A stretch of DNA of 64,000 nt from Brienomyrus brachyistius. Taxonomy: Eukaryota > Chordata > Actinopteri > Osteoglossiformes > Mormyridae. Shown here piece after piece: positions 1 to 16,165 of this stretch; within the stretch, counting starts at the first letter, position 1, and each line of letters opens with the position of its first letter. The DNA lies in assembly GCF_023856365.1 (NCBI RefSeq), contig NC_064554.1:2285001-2349000 (forward strand). The letters run 5' to 3'. Below the pieces are notes generated by a model that saw only the letters and a program-made list of their open reading frames with translations, had not been told where the DNA came from and ran no database searches. A program made the translations under genes and the position numbers.

Positions 1-3377
<3,377 letters not shown>

Positions 3378-4735
3378 AAGAAATAAATCCCTCCCCCCCA
3401 ACCCCAGCCTCTCCTACCCTCCCTTTCAAGTGCCCCGCTCCCCAATTCCTGCCCACAATCCGTCCCTCACTCTCACCCCATCCCACCCCCTCTTCTGAAG
3501 AGACCCAACACAGCGGTGGAGCCTGGAACTGGGAAAGGAAAGGAAGCAAACGTGTGAGAGTGGGTCCTGTGTGACCCTGCTATGCTGTTTGGGAGAAGCT
3601 GCCTGAGAATGTTTGCCAGCCCGGCAAACACCGCGCTCGCCGTGGAACTGTCGATAACAATAAAACATTTAAGTGATATTAAAAGAGAATGCATAAATGG
3701 AGACGAAGAGAAACTTGCATAGTGCACCGAAATCGTAACTTAAAATGGTTTCTCTTAATTTATCTCTAAACCGCTTCTGCTTTTCCTCCCCAATTTTTGT
3801 TCCTTTTTTTTTTTTTTTTTGCGCATGTTTTAATCACCTTCAGGAAATTCCAGTAAATTCTAATGCTGCGTTTAAAAGATTAAAATGCAATTAAGATACA
3901 GTTTTGAATGACAGCTGAATTGTCGTGTAGAGCAGGGGTGTGTGGTGATTTAACATTGGCCTTCTGCTCTGTAAAGAAAATACATAGATTCCTTTTTTTT
4001 AAGAATATATAAATATATATATATTTGTATGTGTATGTCTTTCACCCCCCCCCTCCCGTCTCCCCTGTAAATGTAAATTATGTTCACCCACGATAGTCTG
4101 GAAAAGACCTCTTAGGCCTTGAATATGACGAATTGTCGGTGTGATTGTTCTGGATTATCTGACAGCCTGCAGATACCGTGGTGTATTATTAAATGATCAC
4201 CCTGAGCTGTTCCATCTTGGGACCCCTCTGCCCCAGCGCACCCTGAGCCATCAGCCCAGTTCATCCAGTGTATTGATGGCAGCCGGTCGCAAGCCGACCG
4301 GAGGCCGGAGCTGCAGACCGACCAGCCGCGTGCCGTTACAGGGGGCGACGTTCGTGATGCTTCTGTGCTCGCCGGCATCTCTGTGCGTCCGCTGCCCAGG
4401 CCTTCTGGAAGCTGCTCCGCTCCCTTTGAGGCACGGCGCCTCGCCACGCCCCGCCCCTCCTCCGGATAGTGCCTTTCCCACTTCTGCCATTTCGGCGCCG
4501 TCACCCCTCTCTGGTATCGGGTTGGCCAGGAGTCCCAGCGGTGCGGGACACTGTGCGTAAGCATCCTGCCCTGTGTCCCCGCCCCCCCTGCCCAGAAAAG
4601 TCCTTCTGTTGCCATCCAAGAACACTTTTTATTTAATTTGTTTTTTGCCTTCACTTACCATTAGAATACTTTGTTTTTGCACTTTTGTTTAGTTTTTGTT
4701 TTCCTATTAATAAAGATGATTCCAAAACCAATTGT
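3378..4735 (+). other. grb2 3' UTR with several poly(A) signals
   Basis: This non-coding stretch follows the grb2 stop. AATAAA hexamers occur just after the stop (about 3381), near 3658 and at 4709-4714. The last is followed by a GT-rich stretch and looks like the main cleavage region. Another AATAAA at 6013-6018 could mark a longer transcript. The length agrees with the long 3' UTR known for vertebrate GRB2. Confidence 0.6.
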
Positions 4736-6261
4736 GACTTTTGTGTGCAAAGATTAAGTGGATTGGGGAAGCGAATGTCAGTCCATGGATCAGCGACTTA
4801 TTTTTTGTTTTTTAATTTTTATTAAACTAGAGCTATTGACGTATTGATCTGTGTCCTTACTATGGTGCCTGTCTAGCCAGAGCGCTAGAGAGAAAAGCAA
4901 AGCGCTAACATTTTCCTGGTATTCAGACTAATGTTTCTGTGCTGCAAATCCTGCAATTTCTCATGGTAGAGCTCGGTCTGTCGCTGGAGCATCTTCATTC
5001 AGGTTAAAGGTCATCAGGCAGCCATGAGGGCGAATGGCTCCTAGTCTGCATCATAAGGACCGTTTCCACCTCTCTGCTAGGTCAAAGACCTTGGAAATCA
5101 ATATGGCTGTGCTGGCTTCCTCTGGGCGACGCTTTCGTCACATAGCGTGTGCTCTACACTTCACCCTATGAACAGTTAGAGAAGTGCATTTGTAATCAAA
5201 AGATTGGTTCAAAACCCTGAATAGCAAAGTACCACCCCCTGCCCAAGCACTGCTCCCCGTGTGCTGGATTAGCTGCCCCTTGCTAGGTCACGATGTCACA
5301 TATGGGTTAAATGCTGAGGATATACATTCCCTTGTGTCTTATGTGCTGTGGTGTGTCTACTGGGACAACTATACACATGAAATGGCATGAACTGATGTCA
5401 ATTACTGATAAGCATGTGGGGCAAAGTTTACAGGTAGTTGGGTGATGACAGCAGTTTAAATGGGACATGTTTTGATTTAAAGGTAAAAGATTTTCCTTGA
5501 GAGGAAAACACAGAAGTTGAGGCAGTAATAACTTATTTCAGTCCACCATGATTCTTTATTCTTGACAGTTTCCCTTTAAGCACATCTGATGTGTCAGGAA
5601 TCCTCTTCTAAGGCTGTTTAGCCAAAAGTTGTAACCTAAAATCGAGAGGCCTGTTCTATAACTGAGCACATGGTCCACGTCATTCAGCAGCTGACAGAAA
5701 CCTGACTTTAGTATTCCCCTGGAAGCAAGCTATGCTTTCCTGCGGCTCGCACAGCTGGACTTTAGAAGTTCAGGTGGTGACACGCTTCTGGGATTCACAC
5801 CCATGGCGTTTGGGTTGCACCCCCAGGTCCTTCCTTTCTGAGGTGTCCTCTCAGCGCGGGGGCTCCATGCCTTTGCGGCATGTGGCGTAAGAGCTGCCTG
5901 TCAGCTGATCTCTGACTCACCGCCGACAGTCCTGAGCTGTTGGAGCAAATGCGCTGTTTTCCCAAGCAAGTTCATTTTGTGTTCCCCTTTTCTCAATGTG
6001 ATAGACATCTAAAATAAAAGTTGAAAACGGAAGCCCCTGTCCTGTTTTTTGGCGTGTGGACTGCAGTGGTACCTGTTGGACTGAGGTTGTGTATTTCCGA
6101 GGCTGATTTTATCATCACGCTACGCTGTCAGCGCTCTCAGACTGTCATTATCAGTATTTCATCTGATTCAGATTCAGTTACTGAATAGGAGGCAGAAGGA
6201 AGCTACAGTCGTTTTTTTCCTAGCAGAGCCGCAGAATTAAAACCTTGGCATTTGCTTGGCT
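4736..6261. other. Intergenic, no gene seen
   Basis: No exon-like or RNA-like sequence was recognised. It may include an extended grb2 3' UTR ending at the AATAAA at 6013-6018. Confidence 0.5.
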
Positions 6262-6573
6262 CAGGGACGGATTATGGGTTGTGTGGGCCCCTGGGCAAAA
6301 CGTTCACGAGGGCCCCCCCCCCACCACCACCACCACCACCACCAGGATTACCACCACAATTCAAGGGCCCTTGGCAGCCAAACGCCCTCCCTATAGGGTC
6401 AGGGGCCCTTGTAGGCAGAGGATCAAAGAATGTAGGCCCTCTAAAACAGACAAACGAAAATACATTGTTGATAAGCATTGCAAATTGTTTTGGGCTAGGG
6501 GCTCCACGGGCCCCCTGCACCCCAAGGGCCCCTGGGCAGCGACCCCGCTGGCCCGGTCCGTAATCCGTCCCTG
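6262..6573. mobile_element. Non-autonomous hAT element (MITE), 312 bp
   Basis: The ends form inverted repeats: CAGGGACGGATTATGG at the left, and the right end reads CAGGGACGGATTACGG on the other strand. The element is flanked by a perfect 8-bp direct repeat, GCTTGGCT, at 6254-6261 and 6574-6581. An 8-bp target duplication is the mark of the hAT superfamily. The interior is GC-rich and contains a (CCA)n stretch; no transposase is present. Confidence 0.9.
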
Positions 6574-6581
6574 GCTTGGCT

Positions 6582-8280
6582 TATGACAATACCAACCGTT
6601 TTTTGATTTCACACGTACGGGAAATATAATTCAATACATACGGGTTTTATATGATGGCTAACAGCATAATAACTGTCTGTAATGACTAACCAGCCTACAG
6701 CTTGTATAAAATGTTTTTTTGAGCAGATTCTTCCACCCTAAGGTAAATCACACCTATGGCCTACTAGTTTTCCCATATATCCCATATACGCAGAACGATT
6801 TCACATATGCGAATATTTCACAACAGACAGTCGCCTCCAGTATTATGCGCGTCCCCGATCGAATACACGAGAGAGCTGGGAACACCCTCCGTTACGTTGT
6901 GCACACTCGCCTCATGCAAATCTATGCAAATAGGAACATTCCTGAATGCAAACGTTGACTTTTTTGTACCGTTACCTAATCTTATCTAAATGGGATATCT
7001 GTGTTTGTGTTCTTTCACAGTGCTCAACGCCAAACAATTGAGACCTAAGCCTTCTGTCGCAATCCAGTTTCCTTCATGTGTACTTGTAGCAGAACGGATC
7101 GGTAATGCTAGGCTTTTCCCTAACTTTTGGATCATTTTGGAAAGGAAATTCTGTTTGTGATAACAAAATAATTATGTTTAGAAAATTGGAGACATACGTA
7201 AGTGTAATATAGGGTGAGACACCTGGCAAAACACAATTAAAATTTGCAGTTCATATATGTGTTTAGTAATACTTTATTTTTTCTTCTACATAGTGTTCAG
7301 GGGGCATTAATGTATTTCGAATGGTATCAAGGTGGGATTCAAGACACTGAGATGATTCTATACATTTTTCCTGAAAGCAATTTTTCAGAAAGTGTCAAAT
7401 TTTAACAAAACTCACCCTAAGTGAATCTAAATAAGTTAACTGAGAAAAATCCCCGTCGGTTCACTGGTGATACGCAAAGGCGCAGCAAGTAGACACTTGA
7501 GCCAGGCAATTTCCTGAGTTGGGAGGGGCTCCGCCGAGGGAGGCTTATTACATAGCACGCTGCAACTACAAATCCGCTTTATTTGCGTATATTGTGTTTT
7601 TCATTAAAGTCAAAATAAAGGTTGCGTATTCATTAAATTCTCTGTTGATGTTAATGTAATAAATATTACTATGCTGGGGGAGGGGGAGTTGGAGGGCCTC
7701 ATGGAGTTCTTTGACCAGGGCCCCCAGAGTCCCTAGAATCGATAATTAAAAATGATACGATACTTTAAAAATATGAGAAAGGGCTGCAGTATTTACCAGG
7801 GGAGTTTCTGGCAATTGTTAACATCAGGGGCTAAGTCAAATTTATTTGGGGCTTGATTTTTACTCTTTTCTAAAGAAAAGGATTGGCATCGGAGCTAAAA
7901 TGCACAGGGGTATAGCCCAGTGTAATCTGACCTATGTACTCCCAAAGCAATAGAGTGAAAGGCACTGAAACACAGGAACCCTTGAGCACTTTCGTGTCAT
8001 GTTTAATGCCGACGCTGCGCAGTGCCGTGTCGCCATCTGGCGTCAGAAATGCCTCACTACATACGACCGAGTACTCGTGGTTTTCTCCTCAGGGGTTCCT
8101 CATTTACTGTGTTAAATCGCCGCGGATCTGGGGCGTATGCAGTTCCGCCGCACTAACGGCGAAAAGCAAACGCTATGTTCGGGGAGAGAGAACACAAAGG
8201 ACAAGCCGTACTGCCATTTCGCTCGTTTTCCTGGTCGATTCTGGATTCCGTCGGGCGTGTGAAGCAGAAACATGACGTCT
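6582..8280. other. Intergenic between grb2 and slc25a19
   Basis: AT-rich at first, with no coding signal. From about 8000 the sequence becomes richer in CpG and leads into the slc25a19 promoter. Confidence 0.5.
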
Positions 8281-8532
8281 CGCCGGTTTGGGGCTTCCTC
8301 GGCCAATCAGCGGTCGCCACTCCTTCGGCCAATCAGCGGCCGTCTCTGTCAACCTAGGAAGAAGCTGGCGATCGTTTGACGGGTTTTATCTAGCTAAACA
8401 GTTTATTAGCAGTTCATCGGCGATCATACAGTAAACAACAGGCATTAAACCACTTCGGCTAAGCAGCTGCACGCCGCTCCGGCCCGCCCATCGATGCGGT
8501 CATGCTGCCCGCGTCACGCAGCTAGCCCGAGG
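8281..8532 (+). promoter_or_regulatory. slc25a19 promoter and likely non-coding exon 1
   Basis: A 10-bp block GGCCAATCAG occurs twice, at 8301-8310 and 8327-8336, 26 bp apart. Each copy holds a CCAAT box, the known binding site of NF-Y. A CpG-rich stretch follows, ending in a good donor GTGAGT at 8533. That fits a 5' UTR exon spliced to the acceptor at 10018-10019 ahead of the start codon. The transcription start is inferred, not seen. Confidence 0.6.
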
Positions 8533-8774
8533 GTGAGTTTGTCCCCGGCAGACCGGGGAGAGCCGGGGCGAAAGTGTACAGCGATTTTATTTGGTGTCTA
8601 ATTTATTGTACATTTCAGTTAAATAAGTGATAGACTTTGGGTTATAGTTAGTTGGTTTCCTGAAGCAGAGCTCCGGTAAAGGTGGGTAGTTGCGCTTTCA
8701 CGGAAACTGTTGAGTGGACAAGGACAGACTAGGTGTACAGGGCGACCACGTTGTATCCTTAAGTGACTGAGATA

Positions 8775-9295
8775 CACTGCCTGGCCAGAAAAGTTGCACA
8801 TTTTAATATTTCGTTGGACCGCCGTTAGCTTTGATGATAGTGCACTTTCGTCAATGCATTGTTTCTTTGTGTTTATGCAACACCTCAACATTTTTTTCAT
8901 CCAGATTTGCATTAATTTCTTGTTGGGATGTTGCATTGATGACAAGGGAGTTGAACCACTCCGCAAAGTCGTATTCAGCACATTTCAAACACTTACAGTG
9001 GAGTTAAGATCAAGAATTTGTGGTGGCCTATTCACGCGTGAAAATGATTCCTCCTGCTCATTGAAACACTTTTTGACAATTCGAACGCGATGAATTTTGG
9101 CATTATTGTCCTGGAATATGCCCATGCCGTTAGGAAAGAAAAAATCAATTGATGGGATAACCTGGCTGTTCAGTATATTCAGGTACTCAGCTGACTTCAC
9201 TTTATAACGTTGCTGAGATGTAATAATGATCCAATCATTGGCTCTTAAGTACTTGCTGATTTAAATTCAATCGGTGACTTTTTGGCCAGACAATG
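8775..9295 (-). mobile_element. Decayed, internally deleted Tc1/mariner element
   Basis: The ends are inverted repeats (CACTGCCTGGCC at the left; CATTGTCTGGCC read from the right) flanked by TA dinucleotides, the Tc1/mariner target site. The interior resembles the minus-strand 3' half of a Tc1-type transposase gene, but it is broken and too short (521 bp against about 1.6 kb) to encode an active enzyme. It lies in the 5' UTR intron of slc25a19. Confidence 0.8.
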
Positions 9296-10019
9296 TAGTT
9301 CCCACATGTTTAAAACAATAGAAATTCAATATGTCGTTGAAGGTTTCTTAACATTTTACTTGCAGTTGCAGAACAATACATTATTTGTAATAGACTCATT
9401 TACAGACACTCGTATAGTATTTGCACATAGTATTTAGCTGGACGAGACAGTGATGTCCTGACAGCTGCATTGGCCAGATGCAATGGAAAGAACTGTAGCA
9501 AAGGAATCTTTAAATATAAGCAGCCGGATCACTGCTGGCCAGAGCATAAATAAGTCGCCGACCTGCAGACTTTACAGACGAAGTTTTAATTAACAGAGGA
9601 TCTGCACATTAATCACAGATGAATCACAGCAATTAAACGGCGGGGTAAAGGAAAATCCGTGTACTTAATAGTTAGAGGGTTTGAAGTCTAATCGAGTGGA
9701 CTTTAATTTCATACCCTCTATATACACGTATTCAGTGTGAATGAAATAAATGTTCCCTCAGGACTACGGTGCAACGAATAAACAGCAAGTGACAATGAGA
9801 TGGGTAGGTGGTCAGGGAGGTAGCTGAGTGTTAAGTGTCCTGACAGCCTCCGGGTTGGGGTGGGGGGGGGACTGTTGCTGAATTTGGCAGAACTGGTTTG
9901 GATGTTCCTGTGATGCACCCAGATGGGAGCAGAAGAAAAAGGGCCCTCCACAATGCTGGAGGTTTTGTGGGTACAATATTGGTGGAATGAGACGTGAGAT
10001 TCTGTTTCCTGTCACACAG
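9296..10019 (+). other. Rest of slc25a19 5' UTR intron
   Basis: No gene or repeat was recognised here. It ends with the acceptor TTTCCTGTCACACAG at 10019. Confidence 0.5.
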
Positions 10020-10053
10020 ACACAACTGCCGCCACTAGGGCGGCGACGCAGCG

Positions 10054-13000
10054 ATGGTGGGCTATGACCCGGATGATCAGCGCAAGGTCCTGCCACCAGA
10101 GAAGGCCGCCTTAGCGGGGTCGCTGTCCGGCATGGTGACCCGAGCCATGATCAGCCCCCTGGATGTCATCAAAATTAGGTTCCAGGTGTGTTGGGTGCAG
10201 TGGGGTGAGACACATGTGTCTATTTGTTGAACAATTGGCTGTACAGACAGATATGCCTGTAGGGTTGCAAAGGGAAGTAAAATTTCCAGAAACTTTCCAT
10301 GGGAAGTTATGCTGGGGAATTTTGGGCTCCGCATAAGCTGCCAGATATGGCAAAGAAAGCAAACTGTATGAATAATACGACATAGAATATAACATATGAG
10401 CAGTGCATTTTAATGCCGATGCTAATTTTGGGTGCTTTATGCACATAATTATTCACAAGCACTTGGATACACAATCATATCACTATTAGTGCCATCGAGA
10501 TGTTTTTTTTCCTTTTCAACTACATTTAAGTTCCCTGTTAGGCTAAACTGCAATTGTGTTTCCCAAAATTTTGCAGCCCTAGCTGTCTGTCGTCTTACTG
10601 TCATGAGCATAATGGAGAACCCTGTGCAGGATGCTTTTGGGGTGGGGGGGCCTCTGTCGGGTGCGGTTGTGGTGATGCACATTCCTCCTCCCGTTTCCCC
10701 AGCTTCAGATCGAGAAGCTCTCATCCCAGAGCAAGCAGGGAAAGTACTGGGGCCTGCGGCAGGCGTCACGCCGCATCCTGTCAGAAGAGGGCGCCACTGC
10801 CTTTTGGAAGGGTCATGTCCCTGCCCAGCTGCTGTCGATCTGCTACGGGGCTGTCCAGGCACGTTCGATCGCCGTTTATCGTGCAAACCACCACCATGGC
10901 TGGGCTAAGGGGTCCAGGTGATGTCCTAACAGTGTGAATCTGGGCCACATGACCAGTTTGAGTTCCTCCACATGCCAAAGGCTTTGCGAGGGCCTAAGTG
11001 ATGAACTGGGAAAGGATCGAATAGCAAGACGTCTAATGGAATTATATAATGAATGGTACAAAGAAAGCAGGAAAGAAACTTATTGTTTATGTTATACCAT
11101 TTATTAAGTACAGCACCAGTCAAAAGTCTGGCCACCTGACCATGCCGCATCACAGGACCTGGCCACCTGACCTAAACACAGTAGAAATGGTTTAGGAGGA
11201 GTTTGACCAGAGAGTGAAGGAACAGAGGCCAATGGGTGCTGAGCTTATATGTGGGACCTCCTTCAGGACCAATGGAAAAGCATCTCAGGAGGCCTCCTCA
11301 TGAAACTGGCGTAGAGGGGACAGTAGGGGCAGCCAGTCCCTGGGGCATCTGGGTTAAAGGCCTCAATCACTCTGCCGACGCAGGGATTTGAACCAGCAAC
11401 CTTTCGAGTCCCAACCCACAGAGCTGCCCTCCCCAAAATTTTTTATTTTTTTTTTCATACTTTTTTGGTCAGTGTATAATTCCATCTATAGTTAATAGTT
11501 TTAATGTCTTATAATTTTTCTAAAATGTAGAGAAAAGTACCTTTCTATGGGTAGGTGTGTCTAGACTTTTGACTGATCTTGTATATTTATGTTGCTAAAT
11601 GTGTTTGAAATGAAACAATGAACTTTAGAAACACCCCCTCCCCTCTCCAGTTTACCAGTTTCGAGCTCCTGACGGAGCTGGTGCACAAGAGCACCTCCTA
11701 CCACAGCCAGATGCCAGCGGTGCACTTCGTGTGCGGGGGTCTGTCAGCCTGCTGCGCCACCGTGGCCTGCCAGCCGCTGGACACTCTGCGGACGCGCTTT
11801 GCCGCTCAGGGGGAGCCGCGGGTGAGGAGGCCCCGCCCCCTTCAGAGGAGAACACAGACAAACGGGGGGGAATGAAGCGCTGTTGTATAGCACAGCAGCA
11901 TGTGGACCCAGGTGTCTGCTTTTGAAAAATGTTCCCCTGTTACCTGCCACACACTCACATCTTTACATTAAGTGGGATGAAAGTTGGCGCTATAATATCT
12001 GAGTTTGTTTAGATATCTTTTGATACATCAGCATATGGAGAATGGATGCTGCCTTGGTAAGGTGCCGCATATAATTATAGATGTAATCATAAATGGTGCA
12101 GCATGTAATTGTTTAGAAAATACCCAGAGTAGTTTGGACTTGTTTGTCTGTACTTGTGACTCTGCAGTTGAGCTGGAGGACATGCTGGTAACACACAACA
12201 TGCTGGTAACACTTTACTTTAGGTGGCACAAATAACAACAAAACAAACATGCTTTATTTACTATTTGCACAAGTACAGGTACTGGTATGTTGGAATGCTT
12301 CTCTTCACCAACCTCATCATGCTGCCATATGTTGCAGGTTATGGCACAGGGTCAGCCAATGAGCAGGGCCCCGGGAACTGGGGGCTAAGGGCCTTGCAGA
12401 AGGGCCCACTGACGTGACACTAATATAGTATTATGCTATTACTTATATTAATTAATAAACTAAGTATTTCCATACTAATCTCATGTTAAATCATCATACA
12501 TTAATTCTTATGCATGTTTTATCTCAAGCTGTAACTATACTTGTATCTGTTAATTCTGTAAACCTCAGTGAATTATGGAAGGAACGAGTAATGAATAACA
12601 AGCGAAATACTGATCTCATGTTTGTCCATCATTAATGGAATTATTGGTGACTTTATTTGGTCATGATTTGTACCTCAGTAGTAACCGAGTTATTGCTAAG
12701 CATTTATGCCCCATCAAGTAAAGTGTCACCTACATGTGGAACCGAGCTGAGCTTCCTCTGCCCTGTGTGTCCCACGCAGGTGTATCGCAGTCTCCGCCAC
12801 GCGACGGTCACCATGTACCGCAAGGAGGGCGTTCTGACTTTCTACCGCGGCCTGGTACCGACTCTGGTGGCCATCTTCCCCTACGCTGGCCTGCAGTTCT
12901 TCTTCTACAACATCCTGAAGGACGTCCTGTTGGTCCAGTCCAAAGAAGCCAATTCTACAGGTGGAGAATATATGAAACGTCGCAAATCAGAGGAGGCCGG

Positions 13001-14106
13001 GTTCATAGGAAGGTGCACCTAGAACCCTCGGTGCAGCCTTTGGATTTGACGTAATGGCTAATTCTTAGCTCATGGCTTATGAGAGTGAGCATGTTCTGGC
13101 ATGTGCTGCTGTGTCGTGATGCTGCTTCCCTGCGCTCTCTGATAGGCCGACGTCTCTTTTTTGTAGGTAGCTTCCGGAAATTGCTGTGTGGAAGCTGTGC
13201 TGGTGTCATCAGTAAGACCATCACATATCCCTTTGACCTCATCAAGAAGAGACTGCAGGTCGGGGGCTTTGAAGAGGCCAGAGCTCCGTTTGGACAGGTG
13301 GGACACTTATTAATCTCTAAACTTCCAGTCGGAAGTTTTTGCACACACTGAGATTTGCTACATTTGCACGTTGCCACTGATTAGCAAGTACTTTTATTAG
13401 CGAGAAAATGTCATATCTTTGATTCATCATAGTAACCTCCTCTAGCAATTATAACAGCAGAGAAAATTTGAAGCATTCTTTCTACAAGGGACATTAAATA
13501 GTGCTCTGATTCATGGGATGAAATGGTTAACTGGTGCATTTAAAGTTAAAGGACAGTCGAGAATTTGACTCTGCCATCACCACACAGCTAATCAATGGGA
13601 CGTCAGACATGCACTGTCACATACTCTTTCAATGTTATAAAGGACATCTGTTGTCCACTAAACTTTTCAGTGGTTAATAACAATAAAAAAATCAGCAGTT
13701 CCCAATAGAAGTGGGAACAGTGGTAAAAACTTATGGTGTGCAAAAGCTTTTGACTGGTGGTGTACATTGGTGACCAGAGTGGTGAAATTAATCTGTATGC
13801 AGAAGTTCAATAAGAGAGAAGCAGGCAGAGAATCTAAAAATCTCAGGATCTTCTTACAGTTTATACGCTCTGCAGTTCAGCGGCTTGCTGACAGTGACGC
13901 GTGTCTGTGTGTACCCCCACCCGCAGGTTCGGTCTTACCAGGGATTCACGGACTGCGTGGTGCGGATCGCCCGGGAGGAGGGTCCTCGGGCGTTTTTTAA
14001 AGGGCTCTCCCCCAGTTTAGTAAAAGCTGCATTATCTACTGGATTCACATTCTTCTGGTATGAGCTCTTCTGTGGCCTGCTGAGTAACCGGAATGGGAAG
14101 CAGTAA
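10054..14106 (+). CDS. slc25a19: Mitochondrial thiamine pyrophosphate carrier SLC25A19
   Basis: This inner-membrane carrier brings thiamine pyrophosphate into the mitochondrial matrix. The coding exons are 10054-10185, 10703-10858, 11651-11821, 12780-12960, 13167-13297 and 13927-14106, giving 316 residues (human 320). The product starts MVGYDP, as in mammals. It shows the three mitochondrial carrier repeats with signatures [21 protein letters not shown] and [11 protein letters not shown], each followed by the usual EEG/KEG...F(W/Y)(K/R)G half-repeat. The second intron appears to start with GC instead of GT (CAG|GCACGT at 10859); the other internal introns are GT-AG. Several introns hold Tc1-like or MITE insertions. 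Upstream is a CCAAT-box promoter; downstream is mif4gd in the same orientation. Confidence 0.96.
11111..11581. mobile_element. Tc1-like MITE with an internal SINE relic
   Basis: The ends are inverted: CAGCACCAGTCAAAAGTCT at the left and CAAGATCAGTCAAAAGTCT read from the right. TA dinucleotides flank both ends. Around 11335-11425 lies a tRNA-like stretch (GGATTTGAACCAGCAACC), which looks like a SINE fragment inserted in minus orientation. The element sits in the GC-AG intron of slc25a19. Confidence 0.7.
12204..12737. mobile_element. Repeat with AGTAAAGTGT-type inverted ends
   Basis: The left end reads GGTAACACTTTACTTTAGGTG. The right end reads GTAGGTGACACTTTACTTGATG on the other strand. These ends are typical of a common fish MITE family. 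A SINE-like GC-rich piece lies near 12345-12415. It is in a slc25a19 intron. Confidence 0.55.
13322..13762. mobile_element. Tc1-type MITE in slc25a19 intron
   Basis: The left end CCAGTCGGAAGTTTTTGCACAC matches the right end read on the other strand, CCAGTCAAAAGCTTTTGCACAC. No coding sequence was found inside. The exact borders are approximate. Confidence 0.6.
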
Positions 14107-15373
14107 AGTGTTGGATTCTGGGATACGGGGGGGGATATAGGAAAGGGACAGAGCACTAACCTTTGGAAAGGAGGAGGAGCCTGAATCATGCACACAGGAT
14201 GGACAATTCTCACTCCTGTCCATCCAGTTCTATGGGTCAAAATATGGCAGCTTTACAGCCAGTTTACATGCAACAGGAAGGAATTGTGTTACGCCTGTAT
14301 TAGCAGTCCAGTGCAGGTTAGTCCTGGAAAGACGCACAAGGCTTTGTACGTAGTTTACGTCTTCTCTTCTGTCTTGTATCTTTCGGCCAGCAGGGGGGGC
14401 CTATTTTTCAGTGCAGCGCTCCTTATGTTTTAACCAAAATTGCTCCCATGTGGAGACCGAATCTCTGACGCTACAACAGAACAGCCAGGAAGTATGTAGC
14501 GTCTTAGCATGAAATGTCACTGAGCGAATATTTAAACGTGAGCATTGGGTATGCCTTGCTTTTTATGCTCTGCGGCAACTCTAAAGAATACATACTTTTC
14601 CAAATCGCTTTTCACAGCATTTATATATCTAGCAACTATGTAAGTATGGAAGCATGTATTATATAATCTGATTTATTTTTTAATTTTCTCATTAGAATGT
14701 TTTATCGATGGTGGGACTTTAGACGAGACACTTGGCAGTTAAATATGGCTCGTGGGAATAACTGTTGTCGTACTTAGCTACTACTCAGAAACCATTACTG
14801 CCTAGTGCTGAAGATGCATTGCACAGCAATTAAGAGGAACCGTCCAACCGTTAAAAACTTTACTTAAAAAAAAGGTTTGAACATGTTTCACTTGATAACA
14901 GAGCTGCTATAAAAATAGTTTATCCTGAGATCCATTTTTTACCTTCTGTGGTTAATGTCTTTACAGTGTGGTTCGGGATAAAATGTAACTCCAGGAAAGT
15001 TTGGAAGTTTGGATTTTTTTTTTTTAATTGACAAGTCAAATGTAAGAAATTTATTCATGAAATAATCATGATAAAGGTGACATCAGACCGAATGTATCTA
15101 ATTTAAAATGTATACCCTCCAAGGTTTTAACTTAAGGTTTTATTTTACAAGATTATAATAATCACAATTTTTATTTACAACTTAATGCAGCAGTAGGTGG
15201 ATTTGACAGTGCAGAGGTTGGATATTATGAAAACTAATTTAATGTTGGTAAAAAGTAATTTGCTGGTCATTTTGTATCTAAGATTGGCCTATTATTATGA
15301 CTTATGATTATAATATTTTGTTTAAAAGTCCAGTGTAATCTGCTTTTGTAAGGATGCTGATAATTGTCTTATA

Positions 15374-15878
15374 CGGTGCAAAAGTCTTAGGCAGTAAAAG
15401 GAAGCTATTTGCCTGGATACTAAGTGTATTTGCTCATCACAAAAAAACACACAATTTAACATTCTAACCTAATTATATAACCTGAAAATTAAAAGTAACA
15501 CAACAAAAAGTAACAAGAGCAACTTGTATTTTCTAAGAGGTTACTGACATCTAGATGGCTAGATGAACACCGCTTCAGTTCCCAAACCTCTCCTCGGGGG
15601 CACCCTAGCCGCTCAATGCATTTAAGTTTCACGACCAGCTCTGTTAAGTATGTAAATTGCAGTTTAAAAGCCAGTGAGGTATTGATTCGCCAAAGGAAGT
15701 GAAGTGTGCTTGTGGCTGAGTCAAAAAACACATTGGTGTATTTGGCCACAAATACTGGGGTGAATTTAGGAGAGGTTTTGAAATGGTTAAGCTGATGCAC
15801 TTTGACAGACATAAGTTTACACGAACATGAAGATAATTTATACATAATTTGACTGCCTAAGTCTTTTGCAGAGCACCG
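15374..15878. mobile_element. Tc1/mariner-type MITE, about 505 bp
   Basis: The left end reads CGGTGCAAAAGTCTTAGGCAGT. The right end reads CGGTGCTCTGCAAAAGACTTAGGCAGT on the other strand. TA dinucleotides stand directly outside both ends (15372-15373 and 15879-15880). Confidence 0.75.
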
Positions 15879-15987
15879 TACTTCACCAAAGAATATAACA
15901 GAAGAATATTGTAACCTTTTAACAACCAGTAATGCCCCAAATGGCAAACTCTATGTTTTATAAAATGTCGATGACAACCTGACAATA

Positions 15988-16165
15988 GGGGGTGGCATGG
16001 TGGTGCAGTGGTTAGCACTGTCGCCTCACACCTCTGGGACCCGGGTTCAAGTCTCCGCCTGGGTCACATGTGTGTGGAGTTTGCATGTTCTCCCCTTGTA
16101 CTCCTCCGGGTACTCCGGTTTCCCCCCACAGTCCAAACACATGCTGAGGCTAATTTTGTTACCTT
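15988..16165 (+). mobile_element. tRNA-derived SINE, truncated copy
   Basis: The head holds polymerase III promoter-like boxes: TGGTGCAGTGG (A box) and GGTTCAAGTCTC (B box). The body is the same as in the copies at 17645, 45868 and 46268. The 3' part is missing. Confidence 0.85.

Noticed and set aside
6245..6586. Proline- or threonine-rich ORFs
   Set aside because: They are products of the (CCA)n stretch inside the hAT MITE.
11335..11425. tRNA gene
   Set aside because: Only B-box-like words are present and the cloverleaf is not complete; it is a SINE relic inside a MITE.
15988..16090. tRNA gene at the SINE head
   Set aside because: The A and B box words belong to a tRNA-derived SINE repeated elsewhere in the window.
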